Made by a program: the position numbers and the translations under genes
Notes under the pieces: generated by a model
Told to the model about the DNA's origin: nothing
The model's input: the letters and a program-made list of their open reading frames with translations, nothing else
Database searches by the model: none
DNA from: SZUA-100 sp965248135
GTDB taxonomy: Bacteria; Pseudomonadota; Alphaproteobacteria; Rhizobiales; Rhizobiaceae
DNA: 64,000 nt
Assembly (NCBI GenBank): GCA_965248135.1
Contig: CBDFIN010000012.1
Span: 1,550,001 to 1,614,000, forward strand
Direction: 5' to 3'
Shown: positions 41,484-50,300 of the stretch, piece after piece
How the letters are laid out: the number at the start of each line of letters is the position of its first letter
Position numbering within the stretch: position 1 is the first letter of the stretch

Positions 41484-42359
41484 ATGTGGAGGAGCAGTAT
41501 TGATTTTGCGCAAAATCTCCGTTCAGCGGGAACACTTGAGTCCAGTTGGAATTATCTTCAGCTCGAAATTGAGAAAATCGGTTTTGTTAATGCCCGATAT
41601 GGTTTTGTAGCGCTGCCAAATTTAGATAAACTTGATGAAAATGTGGTCTTGATAGGCGATTATGGAACTGAAGAATTCACCCTGCTATATGACCAACAGA
41701 ACTTTATAAAATACGACTATACGGTAGCCCACTGCATTTTATCGACCATGCCGATAACTTGGGCTGATATTGATAGAAAACTGGAAGCTGGTGAATTTTC
41801 CGGAAAACAAAAAGAAATTCACCAAATCTCACTGGATTTTGGCCTTACCAATGGCATTACAATACCTTTGCGGGATGATCATAAGCTCAGTCGGGGTGGA
41901 TTAACGCTACAAGGAGACCCATACGAAAACCAACTAGGTTTTGAACAGTACATTCAGGAGGTGCTTCCATCGCTCGAACAAATGGCTGAGGTGTTTCATT
42001 GTAATCTTAACCGTCCTCTGATTTTGGCTGAAAAAGACCGGCTTTCTGCTCGGGAAAAAGAGTGCTTACTTTGGTCGGTTTATGGACTTCAGGTGCAGCA
42101 AATTGCCGACAGAATTGGGACTCACCCGAAAACCGTAGAAAAACAACTCTACAGTGCTAGAAAACGCCTGAAGGCCCGTAGCACCACGCAAGCTGCTGTT
42201 AAAGCAATGATACTTGGATTGATTGAACCACAGGTATCACTTAATGAATTTCACCACATTATCATCAATTGCCAGCATTGCCTTTGGAGGTATTTTGATA
42301 AACACCCTTCCGATTTGGCTGGGGGAAATCGCGAGTGCTCATTCGCTAAAAATAGATGA
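41484..42359 (+). CDS. LuxR-family regulator with autoinducer-binding-type domain (copy 2)
   Basis: The same architecture as copy 1. The N-terminal sensing domain is recognisable by ARYGFVALPN, STMPITWADIDRK and FGLTNGITIPLRDDHKLSRG. The HTH is LSAREKECLLWSVYGLQVQQ, then HPKTVEKQLYSARKRL. The start may be ATG 41484 or TTG 41469. The normal LuxR C-terminus ends at ILGLIEP (near residue 249), but here the frame runs ~40 codons further and overlaps the next MFS-like gene, so the original stop was lost. Confidence 0.85.
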   Translation: MWRSSIDFAQNLRSAGTLESSWNYLQLEIEKIGFVNARYGFVALPNLDKLDENVVLIGDYGTEEFTLLYDQQNFIKYDYTVAHCILSTMPITWADIDRKLEAGEFSGKQKEIHQISLDFGLTNGITIPLRDDHKLSRGGLTLQGDPYENQLGFEQYIQEVLPSLEQMAEVFHCNLNRPLILAEKDRLSAREKECLLWSVYGLQVQQIADRIGTHPKTVEKQLYSARKRLKARSTTQAAVKAMILGLIEPQVSLNEFHHIIINCQHCLWRYFDKHPSDLAGGNRECSFAKNR

Positions 42360-42851
42360 CGTTGGAATTTTGGCTACTGTGACCATGCTGACAGCCGGAG
42401 TAGGATGTCTTGTCCATTCAGTCTGGAGAACGTGGTTCTCCGACATCTTGTTTGCAATGATAGTAACGATTTTGACTATCGTTTTAAGGGAACCGGAAAT
42501 TATTGAATCTGCGTACATATTCGCTGCATGCGGGGTATTGGGCTGGTCAACGGGCACTATTTTGGCACGGGGAATTGAAGATGCATTTTCTCGCCCCAAC
42601 CCGCTGCTTGTTATTAGCCCAGGTATGACAATTGGGTTTGGTCTTTCGCTAGTTGCAATTCTGGTGAATGCTGGTGCGGAAATCTCTATCCTTTGGCTGA
42701 TAGCATTTTTCGCATTCATCACCCTTATTCTGCTGGGGAAAGCATCAGCTAAAGGTTTGCAAAAGAATGTTAGTTTTACCATTTCTAAGATTGTTCTTTG
42801 TTGGTCAGACTTGCTCTTCCTTCCTTTTTTTGTGGCGATGGGTGGCCTTTG

Positions 42852-44094
42852 CAGGGCTGTTCAACGCTAATTACTTGTATTGGTAATCGAGCACTCTGGT
42901 GAAGTCGAGGGCGTTGCGCCATAGGGCGTCTGCGATGTTTTGTTCGCCGTTGGCACGCAGGATATTAAGTGCGAAACTGCGTGTTCTGGCGAAGATGCCA
43001 GGGTTGGTGCGAATGCGGCTGGCGTCCTCCAGCATCGTAACATCGCGGACATAATGATTTCTGTTCTCGATACTCCAGTGGCTGCGAATGGCTTGCGCCA
43101 CTTTCTTCGCGCTGACGGGTGCGGAGCAGACATAAAAGCAGGTCTCCTCGCGACAGTTCCACATCCCGGTTTTGGCGCTGCGGAGAAATGTCACTCTCGT
43201 CACACGGATGATACGCACGATGAGCCCGTTCCAGCCGGTTTGTTTAAGCGCCTGAGCGGCATCGAAAACCTCGACAATGCGGGTCTCGACGCGCATGCGC
43301 TTGCCTCTGTCGATGGTTTCATGACGAGCCAGCGGCAGTTCTCTTTCGCCGACAGCCTCGATTATTCGCAGCAGACCGGGCTGATTTTCCTTAAGTTGAA
43401 CAATGAGATGGCTTTTCGCCTCCCGGGCCGCCCGGAAAGTTTTTTTGACAGTGCATGGCGTCCATCGTAAACAGCCGGCCGGTAAGCGCCAGCGCTTTGA
43501 TCATCGCTTGCGCGGCGGGGATTTCGTTGCTCTTCTCGTCCACCTCCAGGTGTCCCAGGATCAGCGCGTCATCGACCGCAAAAGCGCTTAGAACATGGGC
43601 CGCCTTGCGGTCGTTAAAGGCATCGAAACTGTGCCGCAGCGTCTTGCCGTCAATCGCCACGACCGGCATCGCTTCCACGTCTTCACCCCGTTCGCTACCG
43701 CACAATTGCGCAGCATGCTGGCGGAAAACCAGCTCCACCTTGCCACCATCAAGCCCGTGCAGGATGGTTCGCACGGCACTATAAGCCGGCGCGCGCTCCC
43801 AGCCGAAGCCGAATGCCCCATTGAGGTGCTCGCGATGAGCCTCGATGAAGCGATGGACCTTGCGATAGGACGTCGCCCCGGACAAAATCGCCAGGATCGT
43901 CGCCAGCATCACCGGACCAAGCTGCCATTTCTTGCCCTGCGCCCGGCGTGGGTCAGGGATCGTCGATAAAAGTTCCAGGAATTTCAATGTCATGAGTGCA
44001 TCCTCCGAATCAAATACACTCCTATAGATTCAGACAAATACCGCTTTGGGAATCCCCCAGACAACCATCAAGCATTTAGCGTTGAACAGCCCTG
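42852..44094 (-). mobile_element. ISAs1-family element (copy 2)
   Basis: The ends are perfect 19-bp inverted repeats, CAGGGCTGTTCAACGCTAA at 42852 and its complement ending at 44094. It is flanked by TGGCCTTTG on both sides (one extra T at the right junction). The element is 1243 bp with one transposase gene on the minus strand, itself frameshifted. It differs in sequence from ISAs1 copy 1. Confidence 0.92.
42871..43993 (-). pseudogene. ISAs1-family transposase with a frameshift
   Basis: The first frame begins MTLKFLELLSTIPDPRRAQG and contains VVAIDGKTLRHSFD and TMDAMHCQK. At a run of seven A residues near 43440 the frame breaks. The continuation in another frame reads TFRAAREAKSHLIVQLKENQ through AIRSHWSIENRNHYVRDVTM and ends DFTRVLDYQYK. 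A homopolymer slip inactivated it, or it reflects a base-calling error. Otherwise the catalytic residues are all present. Confidence 0.85.
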
Positions 44095-44619
44095 TTGGCC
44101 TTTGGGCATTTATTGAAATTTATGGTCAGGAATCATCGATTCCCAATGTCAAATTTGTTTTAGCCGGTAGCTTGATGGTATCGGCTGTGGGCTCGGCAAT
44201 ACCTTATTCAATAAGTGACAGCAGGGTCAGATTTTTCGTAATCACCGGGGTTATTGTGAGTGCCATCTCTGGATCGATGGTCTATTTGTCCGCTACCTTT
44301 GTCACTTTCACAAGCATGTTATTGACCAATAGTTTTTTCTTGTTTTTGTTTCTGCCTCTTTACCTTTCAAAAAATGTTACGCTAAATCGAGCATCAAATG
44401 CTCAAACCAAAACTGCATTGTACCTCTTTGGCATAGCAATTGGAGGAATTGCGGGGGGCTTTATTATATCCAGCTTTGGATATGATTTTTTCGCTATTTT
44501 GATTTCTATTTCTGCCCTACCAGCACTAGTGGCCTTTGTGCAGCCTACCAGTATTAGGTGAGAAGTCTTGTGGTTTGAATTGGGTGCGGTCAGTTGTTCG
44601 GACACATATCATTTTAGTG

Positions 44620-45280
44620 ACAACATAGAAACCCACGTCCTTTGGGCGTGATCAGAGTTTAACGGCTCTGCCCGTTGAACGACCCAGATGCTATTTCTGA
44701 GCTGAGTTGTGCCCACAACATCAGCGAAGGAGAAGCAAATGAGCCGCTTCAGAAAGCTATCACATTCAATATGGCATTGTCAGTATCACGTCGTCTGGGT
44801 TCCCAAATACCGGTTTCGAATATTGACGGGGCCGATAGCGGGTGAGGTTGTCCGCTGTATACGGGCTTTTTCGGAACAAAACGGTGCAGAAGTCGTGGAA
44901 TTGAACGTACAGATAGATCATGTCCATCTTCTGGTATTGGTGCCACCGAAGATCGCCGTCTCGTCGTTTGTCGGGATTGTAAAAGGTCGTACGGCAATCC
45001 GCGTGTTTAACAAGTTCCGAAACCTCAAGCAAAAACTCTATTGGGGCAATCACTTCTGGGCCAGGGGCTATTGCCTTGATACCATTGGTCTCAACGAAGA
45101 AATGATACGTAAGTATGTAAAATACCAAGAGAAGAAGGAACGGCAGGCAGAACAAGGTACCCTGAAATTCTAAAGCAGCGAAAGACGGGTCAACTCCCTT
45201 GCCTCCTCAGGGGGCAAGGCAATTTTATCCCCTTTTAGGGGTTAATCCAATACCACCCGCTCAGCGGGTGGATTCTTTAC
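44620..45280 (+). mobile_element. IS200-type element
   Basis: The single tnpA gene is surrounded by imperfect hairpins rather than terminal inverted repeats. On the left is a stem around CCCACGTCCTTTGGGCGTG. On the right are CCTTGCC...GGCAAGG (45197-45219) and the perfect CCACCCGC-TCA-GCGGGTGG (45253-45271). The ends are approximate, since IS200 makes no target duplication. It lies between the MFS-like gene and a G/C-armed palindrome. Confidence 0.85.
44739..45173 (+). CDS. tnpA: IS200/IS605-family transposase TnpA
   Basis: A 144-residue single-strand transposase from ATG 44739, with GAAGGAGAAG just upstream. It has the HUH motif in QIDHVHLLVLVPP and the nucleophile tyrosine region RKYVKYQEKKERQ. 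The N-terminus LSHSIWHCQYHVVWVPKYR is typical of the family. There is no accompanying tnpB, so it belongs to the IS200 rather than the IS605 type. The gene looks intact. Confidence 0.93.
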   Translation: MSRFRKLSHSIWHCQYHVVWVPKYRFRILTGPIAGEVVRCIRAFSEQNGAEVVELNVQIDHVHLLVLVPPKIAVSSFVGIVKGRTAIRVFNKFRNLKQKLYWGNHFWARGYCLDTIGLNEEMIRKYVKYQEKKERQAEQGTLKF

Positions 45281-45296
45281 ACATGTTTCATTGCAC

Positions 45297-45312
45297 TGGG
45301 GGAAATCCCCCA
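45297..45312. promoter_or_regulatory. G/C-armed palindrome, copy 3
   Basis: TGGGGGAAATCCCCCA recurs here, 59 bp upstream of the ATG of a short LuxR-type HTH gene and about 340 bp upstream of the two-partner secretion genes. Its position and identity to copies 1 and 2 suggest that the same regulators act here. Confidence 0.6.
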
Positions 45313-45371
45313 ATTGTTCAGTCGACACTATTCTTATACGGACAGTTTATGTTGGCATGCTGAGGTGTTCA

Positions 45372-45578
45372 ATGGGAAATGCAACACTTTCATCTCGAGA
45401 ATGTGAATGCCTGGAACTTCTGGCACGAGGTGAGAAGCAATCGGAAATTGCTCAAAAACTCGACCTCCAGCTTAGAACAGTTGAACAACATTTGGGCAGT
45501 GCGCGGCGAAAACTCAACGCTCGTACAACGGTTCAAGCGGTGGTGGTTGCCATTACCTTGGGGCAAATCAACCCATAG
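45372..45578 (+). CDS. Short LuxR-type HTH protein (68 residues)
   Basis: From ATG 45372 the product is essentially only the DNA-binding domain: LSSRECECLELLARGEKQSE, then LRTVEQHLGSARRKLNARTT. It lacks the sensing domain of the other LuxR proteins here. It may be a free-standing GerE-type regulator or the surviving C-terminus of a third luxR. It lies 70 bp upstream of tpsB on the same strand, so it may regulate or be co-transcribed with the secretion genes. Confidence 0.7.
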   Translation: MGNATLSSRECECLELLARGEKQSEIAQKLDLQLRTVEQHLGSARRKLNARTTVQAVVVAITLGQINP

Positions 45579-45648
45579 TGGATTTCCACAATTGAACTGC
45601 GCAGAGAATCTTGTTTAACTGATTGGTATATTAAGTGGGGATTGGGGC

Positions 45649-47346
45649 GTGAAGTATATTTTATTTCCAATTGCAGTAATTGGTTCAGTTTTTGCCGCAT
45701 TACCGGCGTTGGCACAAGTGATTCCAGCGGGCGATGAAGCTGGCAATATTCCTAAACGCTTTCAGCCGAAGAAATTACCTCAAGCGGTAGCCACTGAACG
45801 CACCGGGCTGGAAAGTACCATGGCTCCGGCAAAGGCGGCCAAATATAAATTGTTGTTGAATGGTATCCGTCTGCAAGGCAACACAGCTTTTTCCGCCGCT
45901 GATTTAGCTGACCTTTATGCGGACCTGATCGGCAAGCAGATTACCGTAAAGGATGTGTTTGAAGTCGCAGCCAAAATAACCGCCCGTTACGGGCGGGCAG
46001 GCTATGCACTTTCCCGTGTCATCGTGCCGCCACAACCACTTAAACCCGCTGGTGCCACCATAACCCTAAGGGTTTTGGAGGGGTACATTGACGATGTCAT
46101 CTGGCCAGAGGGTCTTGATCGGTACCGGAACTTGTTTGACGAGTATGGCGAAAAAATCAAGTCAATGAGACCTTATCGTGCCCAGGCGGGGGAGCGGTAT
46201 TTGCTTCTGGCCAGTGATTTGCCGGGTCTGGTTTTTCGATCCAACTGGAAAGCTTCCAAAACCAATCCACTTGCTTCCACCATGATTATCACGCTTGTAG
46301 AAGATCCTTATGATCTTCAAATTAGTGCTGACAATCACGGAACGGAGGGCAGCGGTCCTTATCAAGCAACAATATCAGGAAGCCTCAATAATCCCCTGGG
46401 GTTTCATGAAAGGTGGACGGCTGGTTACACCATTGCCGGGCCGTCATCCGGATCAGCCAGACCTGAACTCCACTATCTGTTTTTTGGCTATGATCAGGTT
46501 TTGAACAGTGAAGGGCTGAAGTTCTCCTTTTCCGGCAATGCCAGTTGGGGCGAGCCTGGTACAACGGCCTTATCTGCAATTAACTATGAATCGAGAGGTC
46601 TCAACCTTTCCGCAGCACTTTCTTTTCCTTTTATCCGCACTCGCCCGGAAAATCTAACCGGCACATTGGCCTTTGACTTCAAGAACTCGGAAGGTTTCCA
46701 GTTTGGCGCCATGTCGAGTGAAGACAGGTTGCGTATTATTCGTGCAGAACTGGCCTATGACAAGGCCGATAAATGGAATGGTACTAACCAGATTGTCTTA
46801 AGCGCAAGCCTCGGTATTGATGGTCTTGGCTCCACCGGCAATACAAACCCAATTGCTTCGCGAACGCCGGGCAGAGTGGATTTCTTTAAAACTACCGTGT
46901 CTCTTTCACGCATGCAGCCACTGAAAAACGGTTTTAGTGCCTATGGAAGTGTTTTCGGGCAGTGGACGGCTGATCCTTTGTTGTCTTCGCAGGAATGTGG
47001 CTATGGCGGTCAGCAATATGGCCGGGGGTTCGTACCCTCCATTATTACCGGTGACCGGTGTTTGCTGCTGTCCGGTGAGCTTCGCTACAACCTTTCGCCC
47101 GGTAAAATCGAATTCATTGATTACGCTCAGGTTTATGGTTTTGCCGACTATGGCCGTATCTGGAATATCAACGCACCGCTGGGTACACCAAAAACAGACC
47201 GTGCCGCCTCGGCAGGTATGGGCATTCGCTTTGGCAGTGATGCTTTTAGTGCCGACCTGACCGTATCCCGCACCATAGACGAACCGACAAGCACGCCTGA
47301 TCCTTCGGACTGGCGTTTCTGGTTTCGCCTGACCAAGCCGTTTTAG
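45649..47346 (+). CDS. Two-partner secretion outer-membrane transporter (TpsB, ShlB/FhaC type)
   Basis: This 565-residue protein would thread the partner adhesin through the outer membrane. The start is GTG 45649. A signal peptide covers residues 1-23 (MKYILFPIAVIGSVFAALPA). POTRA domains follow (LLLNGIRLQGNTAFSAADLA, then GYALSRVIVPPQPLKPAG). A 16-strand barrel ends in an aromatic residue (WRFWFRLTKPF). YGRGF in GQQYGRGFVPS matches the conserved loop-6 VRGY/F motif that plugs the pore. It is followed 12 bp later by the cognate TpsA. Confidence 0.93.
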   Translation: MKYILFPIAVIGSVFAALPALAQVIPAGDEAGNIPKRFQPKKLPQAVATERTGLESTMAPAKAAKYKLLLNGIRLQGNTAFSAADLADLYADLIGKQITVKDVFEVAAKITARYGRAGYALSRVIVPPQPLKPAGATITLRVLEGYIDDVIWPEGLDRYRNLFDEYGEKIKSMRPYRAQAGERYLLLASDLPGLVFRSNWKASKTNPLASTMIITLVEDPYDLQISADNHGTEGSGPYQATISGSLNNPLGFHERWTAGYTIAGPSSGSARPELHYLFFGYDQVLNSEGLKFSFSGNASWGEPGTTALSAINYESRGLNLSAALSFPFIRTRPENLTGTLAFDFKNSEGFQFGAMSSEDRLRIIRAELAYDKADKWNGTNQIVLSASLGIDGLGSTGNTNPIASRTPGRVDFFKTTVSLSRMQPLKNGFSAYGSVFGQWTADPLLSSQECGYGGQQYGRGFVPSIITGDRCLLLSGELRYNLSPGKIEFIDYAQVYGFADYGRIWNINAPLGTPKTDRAASAGMGIRFGSDAFSADLTVSRTIDEPTSTPDPSDWRFWFRLTKPF

Positions 47347-47358
47347 GGAGTTATTTTG

Positions 47359-50300
47359 ATGATCGTTCACTCTCGTAAAGACTGGTTGAAAAGCTCCACC
47401 GCTTTGACCACGGTTTTTTTGGTTCTCGTGGGCACACCAACAACAATGTTGGCCAACCCAAAGGGTGGAAAGGTGGTGGCAGGGCAGGCGACTATCTCCC
47501 AACCAAATGCCACCACGGTTGAAATTCAGCAACACACTCAAAAGGCGATTGTTGATTGGCGAAGCTTCAACATAGCGCCAAATGAAACCACCAAAATTGT
47601 CCAGCCGAATTCCAGTGCCTGGATTTTGAACCGCATCAATGGTGCGCACAACCCAACTGTCATTCAGGGTAGGCTGGAGGCCAATGGCAATGTTGCGATA
47701 GTCAATCCGGATGGCATCGTCTTCAGCAAGGGCTCCAGGGTGGACGTGCACAGCCTGATCGCTACCACTAGCAATATCTCCAATAATGATTTCATGGCTG
47801 GCAGGATGAATTTCAATCAGCCGGGCAATGCTGGTGCTTCAGTTATCAATGAAGGTAATATCTCTATTGGAGACTATGGGTTGGGTGCGTTCGTGGCTCC
47901 GGGGGTGCGAAACTCTGGTGTGATTACGGCCCGTTTTGGCTCGATCTCGCTGGCCTCGGGCAACATTTTTACGCTTGATCTTTATGGCGATGGACTGATC
48001 AATCTGGCGATTGATGACGAAATCACCAAGGAAGTAATTGACGTTGCCACCGGCAAACCAATGTCTGACTTGGTGAAAAACGAAGGCACGATCAAGGCCA
48101 ATGGCGGCATTGTGGCTCTGAAAGCCGCCACGGCCCGACGCGTAGTCAATTCTGTCATCAACAATACCGGTGTGATTGAAGCCAACACCATTGAAGAAAA
48201 GGATGGTATGATCATCATGGGTGCCCAAACCGCCAGCACCAAGACCCCGTCAGCTCCCCGTCAGCGTGTTAAAGTATCCGGACGGCTAATAGCCTCAACG
48301 CGACCAACAAGAATAGCCATCCCTACCGCTCGTCCACAGCACGGTGGTAAAATTGAAATCACTGGAGAATCGATAGAGTTGAGAAATGCCTTGTTAAAGG
48401 CAACTGGTGCTTTCGGCGGCGGCACAATCCTTATTGGCGGCGACTACATGGGCGGCAATGGCGACCCCGCCATCGTGGCTGAGTACAATATTCCACTGGA
48501 AGGTAAGCCAGTCCCCACCGCCACATTTGTCAATATCGCCGAAAACGTCACCATCAATGCCGATGCCACCGACAACGGGAAAGGCGGCAAGGTCATTGTC
48601 TGGTCAGACTACACCACAACAGTACAGGGCACTATCTCGGCACGTGGTGGGGCAAATGGTGGTGATGGTGGATTTGTTGAGACGTCGGGGAAGTATTTCA
48701 TCGATGCCTCCGCAAATGTTGATGCATCCGCCACAATAGGAAAGGCTGGCACATGGCTGCTTGATCCGGAAACATTAACTATTCTGGCATCAAGTAACAC
48801 GAGATTTGACTTTTTCACTCCTGTCACTTCTGGCGGTGTAACGACATTCGAATTCAAACCGGGAAGAGGCCCTACATCAGGCTCCATTCGTTCCGAAACA
48901 CTGAACAAGGCGCTCGACACGGGCACCGATGTGCATCTGCTGGCAACCAAAGATATCACCTGGGCACCATTCAGCACCAACCTCACGGGACCACCAATTG
49001 TCAAATCTGTTGCCGGATCATCAACCCTGAAAATGACGGCAGGCAATGAGATCAATTTGCAGCGCGGCAGTATCAGCGCGAAAAATGGTGGGACCCTCAA
49101 TGTAACATTCGAGGCATCGAAAGTCGTACTTAACATTGATCGGGTAAATCTGGGTGGCGGTAATCTTCGCGTAAATGCTGCAATTGGCTACCAACTGGGA
49201 ACGGTTAAAGCTGGAGACTTCCAAAACATATTGATGTTATTTCTCACCAATCATGGGCAACCAACATACATAACAAACAATTCTCTTGGTTATGCAAGTA
49301 CCGTGAGTAGCGCGCTGATCTCCGGGATTTTGAGCGACACATCAACATTCGGCCTGACAAGTGTTTCTATTATTTCCTATGGTGGCGACATATTGGTCGA
49401 TGAAAAAATCACCAAGACCGGCGGAGGCACATCGAATCTCCACTTTGCCGGACCAGGACTGGACGTCCAAAACAGCATTTTGAGCACATTCGGTGGTCTA
49501 AATTTCAGTTATGGCGGGCTCGGTGACAGCAGCGTGTTCACCATGTCGACAGGCATTCGAGATGGCAAGCAGGTACGGACTGATATCGACACAAATGGTG
49601 GGATTTTCTTCGCTTCGGCGGTCGCTCTTCAGATGCCCAATTCTGTTACCTATTCAGACGGTAGCCTGCCCTTCGATACTCCGCTCGTGGTGCCATCGGT
49701 TAACACAAGAGGTGGTGGAGTTACTCTAAATTTCCAGGACTCTCCAAATTCACGAACGGTCAACAATTTCGATAGCGGGTACAACAATCACATTGGTTGC
49801 CAGACGAGTAACTTTTGCGCAAATTCTTCGAATTTCGTAATTGATGCTGGCGGCGGGCCAATTCAACTTTCGTCCGACACATTGGCAACAGATGTTAACG
49901 ATATGCCGCTGGTGATCTTGTCGGACCGCGCGCTACGTACCACTGGGATGCTTCTCATCCGTCAAGTCAACGTCGATGAAAGAGCGCCCGCATTCCTTCC
50001 TGGCGGCGCGCAATTCGACGGCCCCGGGAACGGGGTGAATGCGGCCGAATTCGGTACACTTAATCTTAAGTCAGGCGCATTTGACGTTCTGGATGTGAAC
50101 TTGGTGCCGCCACCGCCACCACCGAAAGACGAACCACCCACAGTGGGTGATGCCATTTCGGATCAAAAAGTTACCGATGATGGCACCTGGACTGGGTTTT
50201 CTTCAACAAACCGCATATTTGCCGATGACGGTGGTGTGGGCAGTCTCACTCTCACAGCCGCCAATGTTCCCGCTGGTGTGAAATTCACCGACAATGGTGA

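Larger units (their letters stand above)
42244..44561 (+). pseudogene. MFS-like transporter (copy 2), split by an ISAs1 element
   Basis: The 5' part starts MNFTTLSSIASIAFGGILIN and runs through seven or so membrane helices to FLPFFVAMGGL. After the ISAs1 element the frame resumes with WAFIEIYGQESSIPN and ends FVQPTSIR. Removing the element and one ~9-bp duplication (TGGCCTTTG) restores the frame exactly, giving an MFS-type protein of about 12 helices. The gene overlaps the 3' end of luxR copy 2, so the regulator and transporter were one unit. The substrate is unknown; efflux of a signal is a possibility. Confidence 0.82.

Noticed and set aside
43391..43993. A complete 200-residue transposase gene
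   Set aside because: The catalytic domain continues in another frame after an A7 run, so this is only the first part of a frameshifted ISAs1 transposase.
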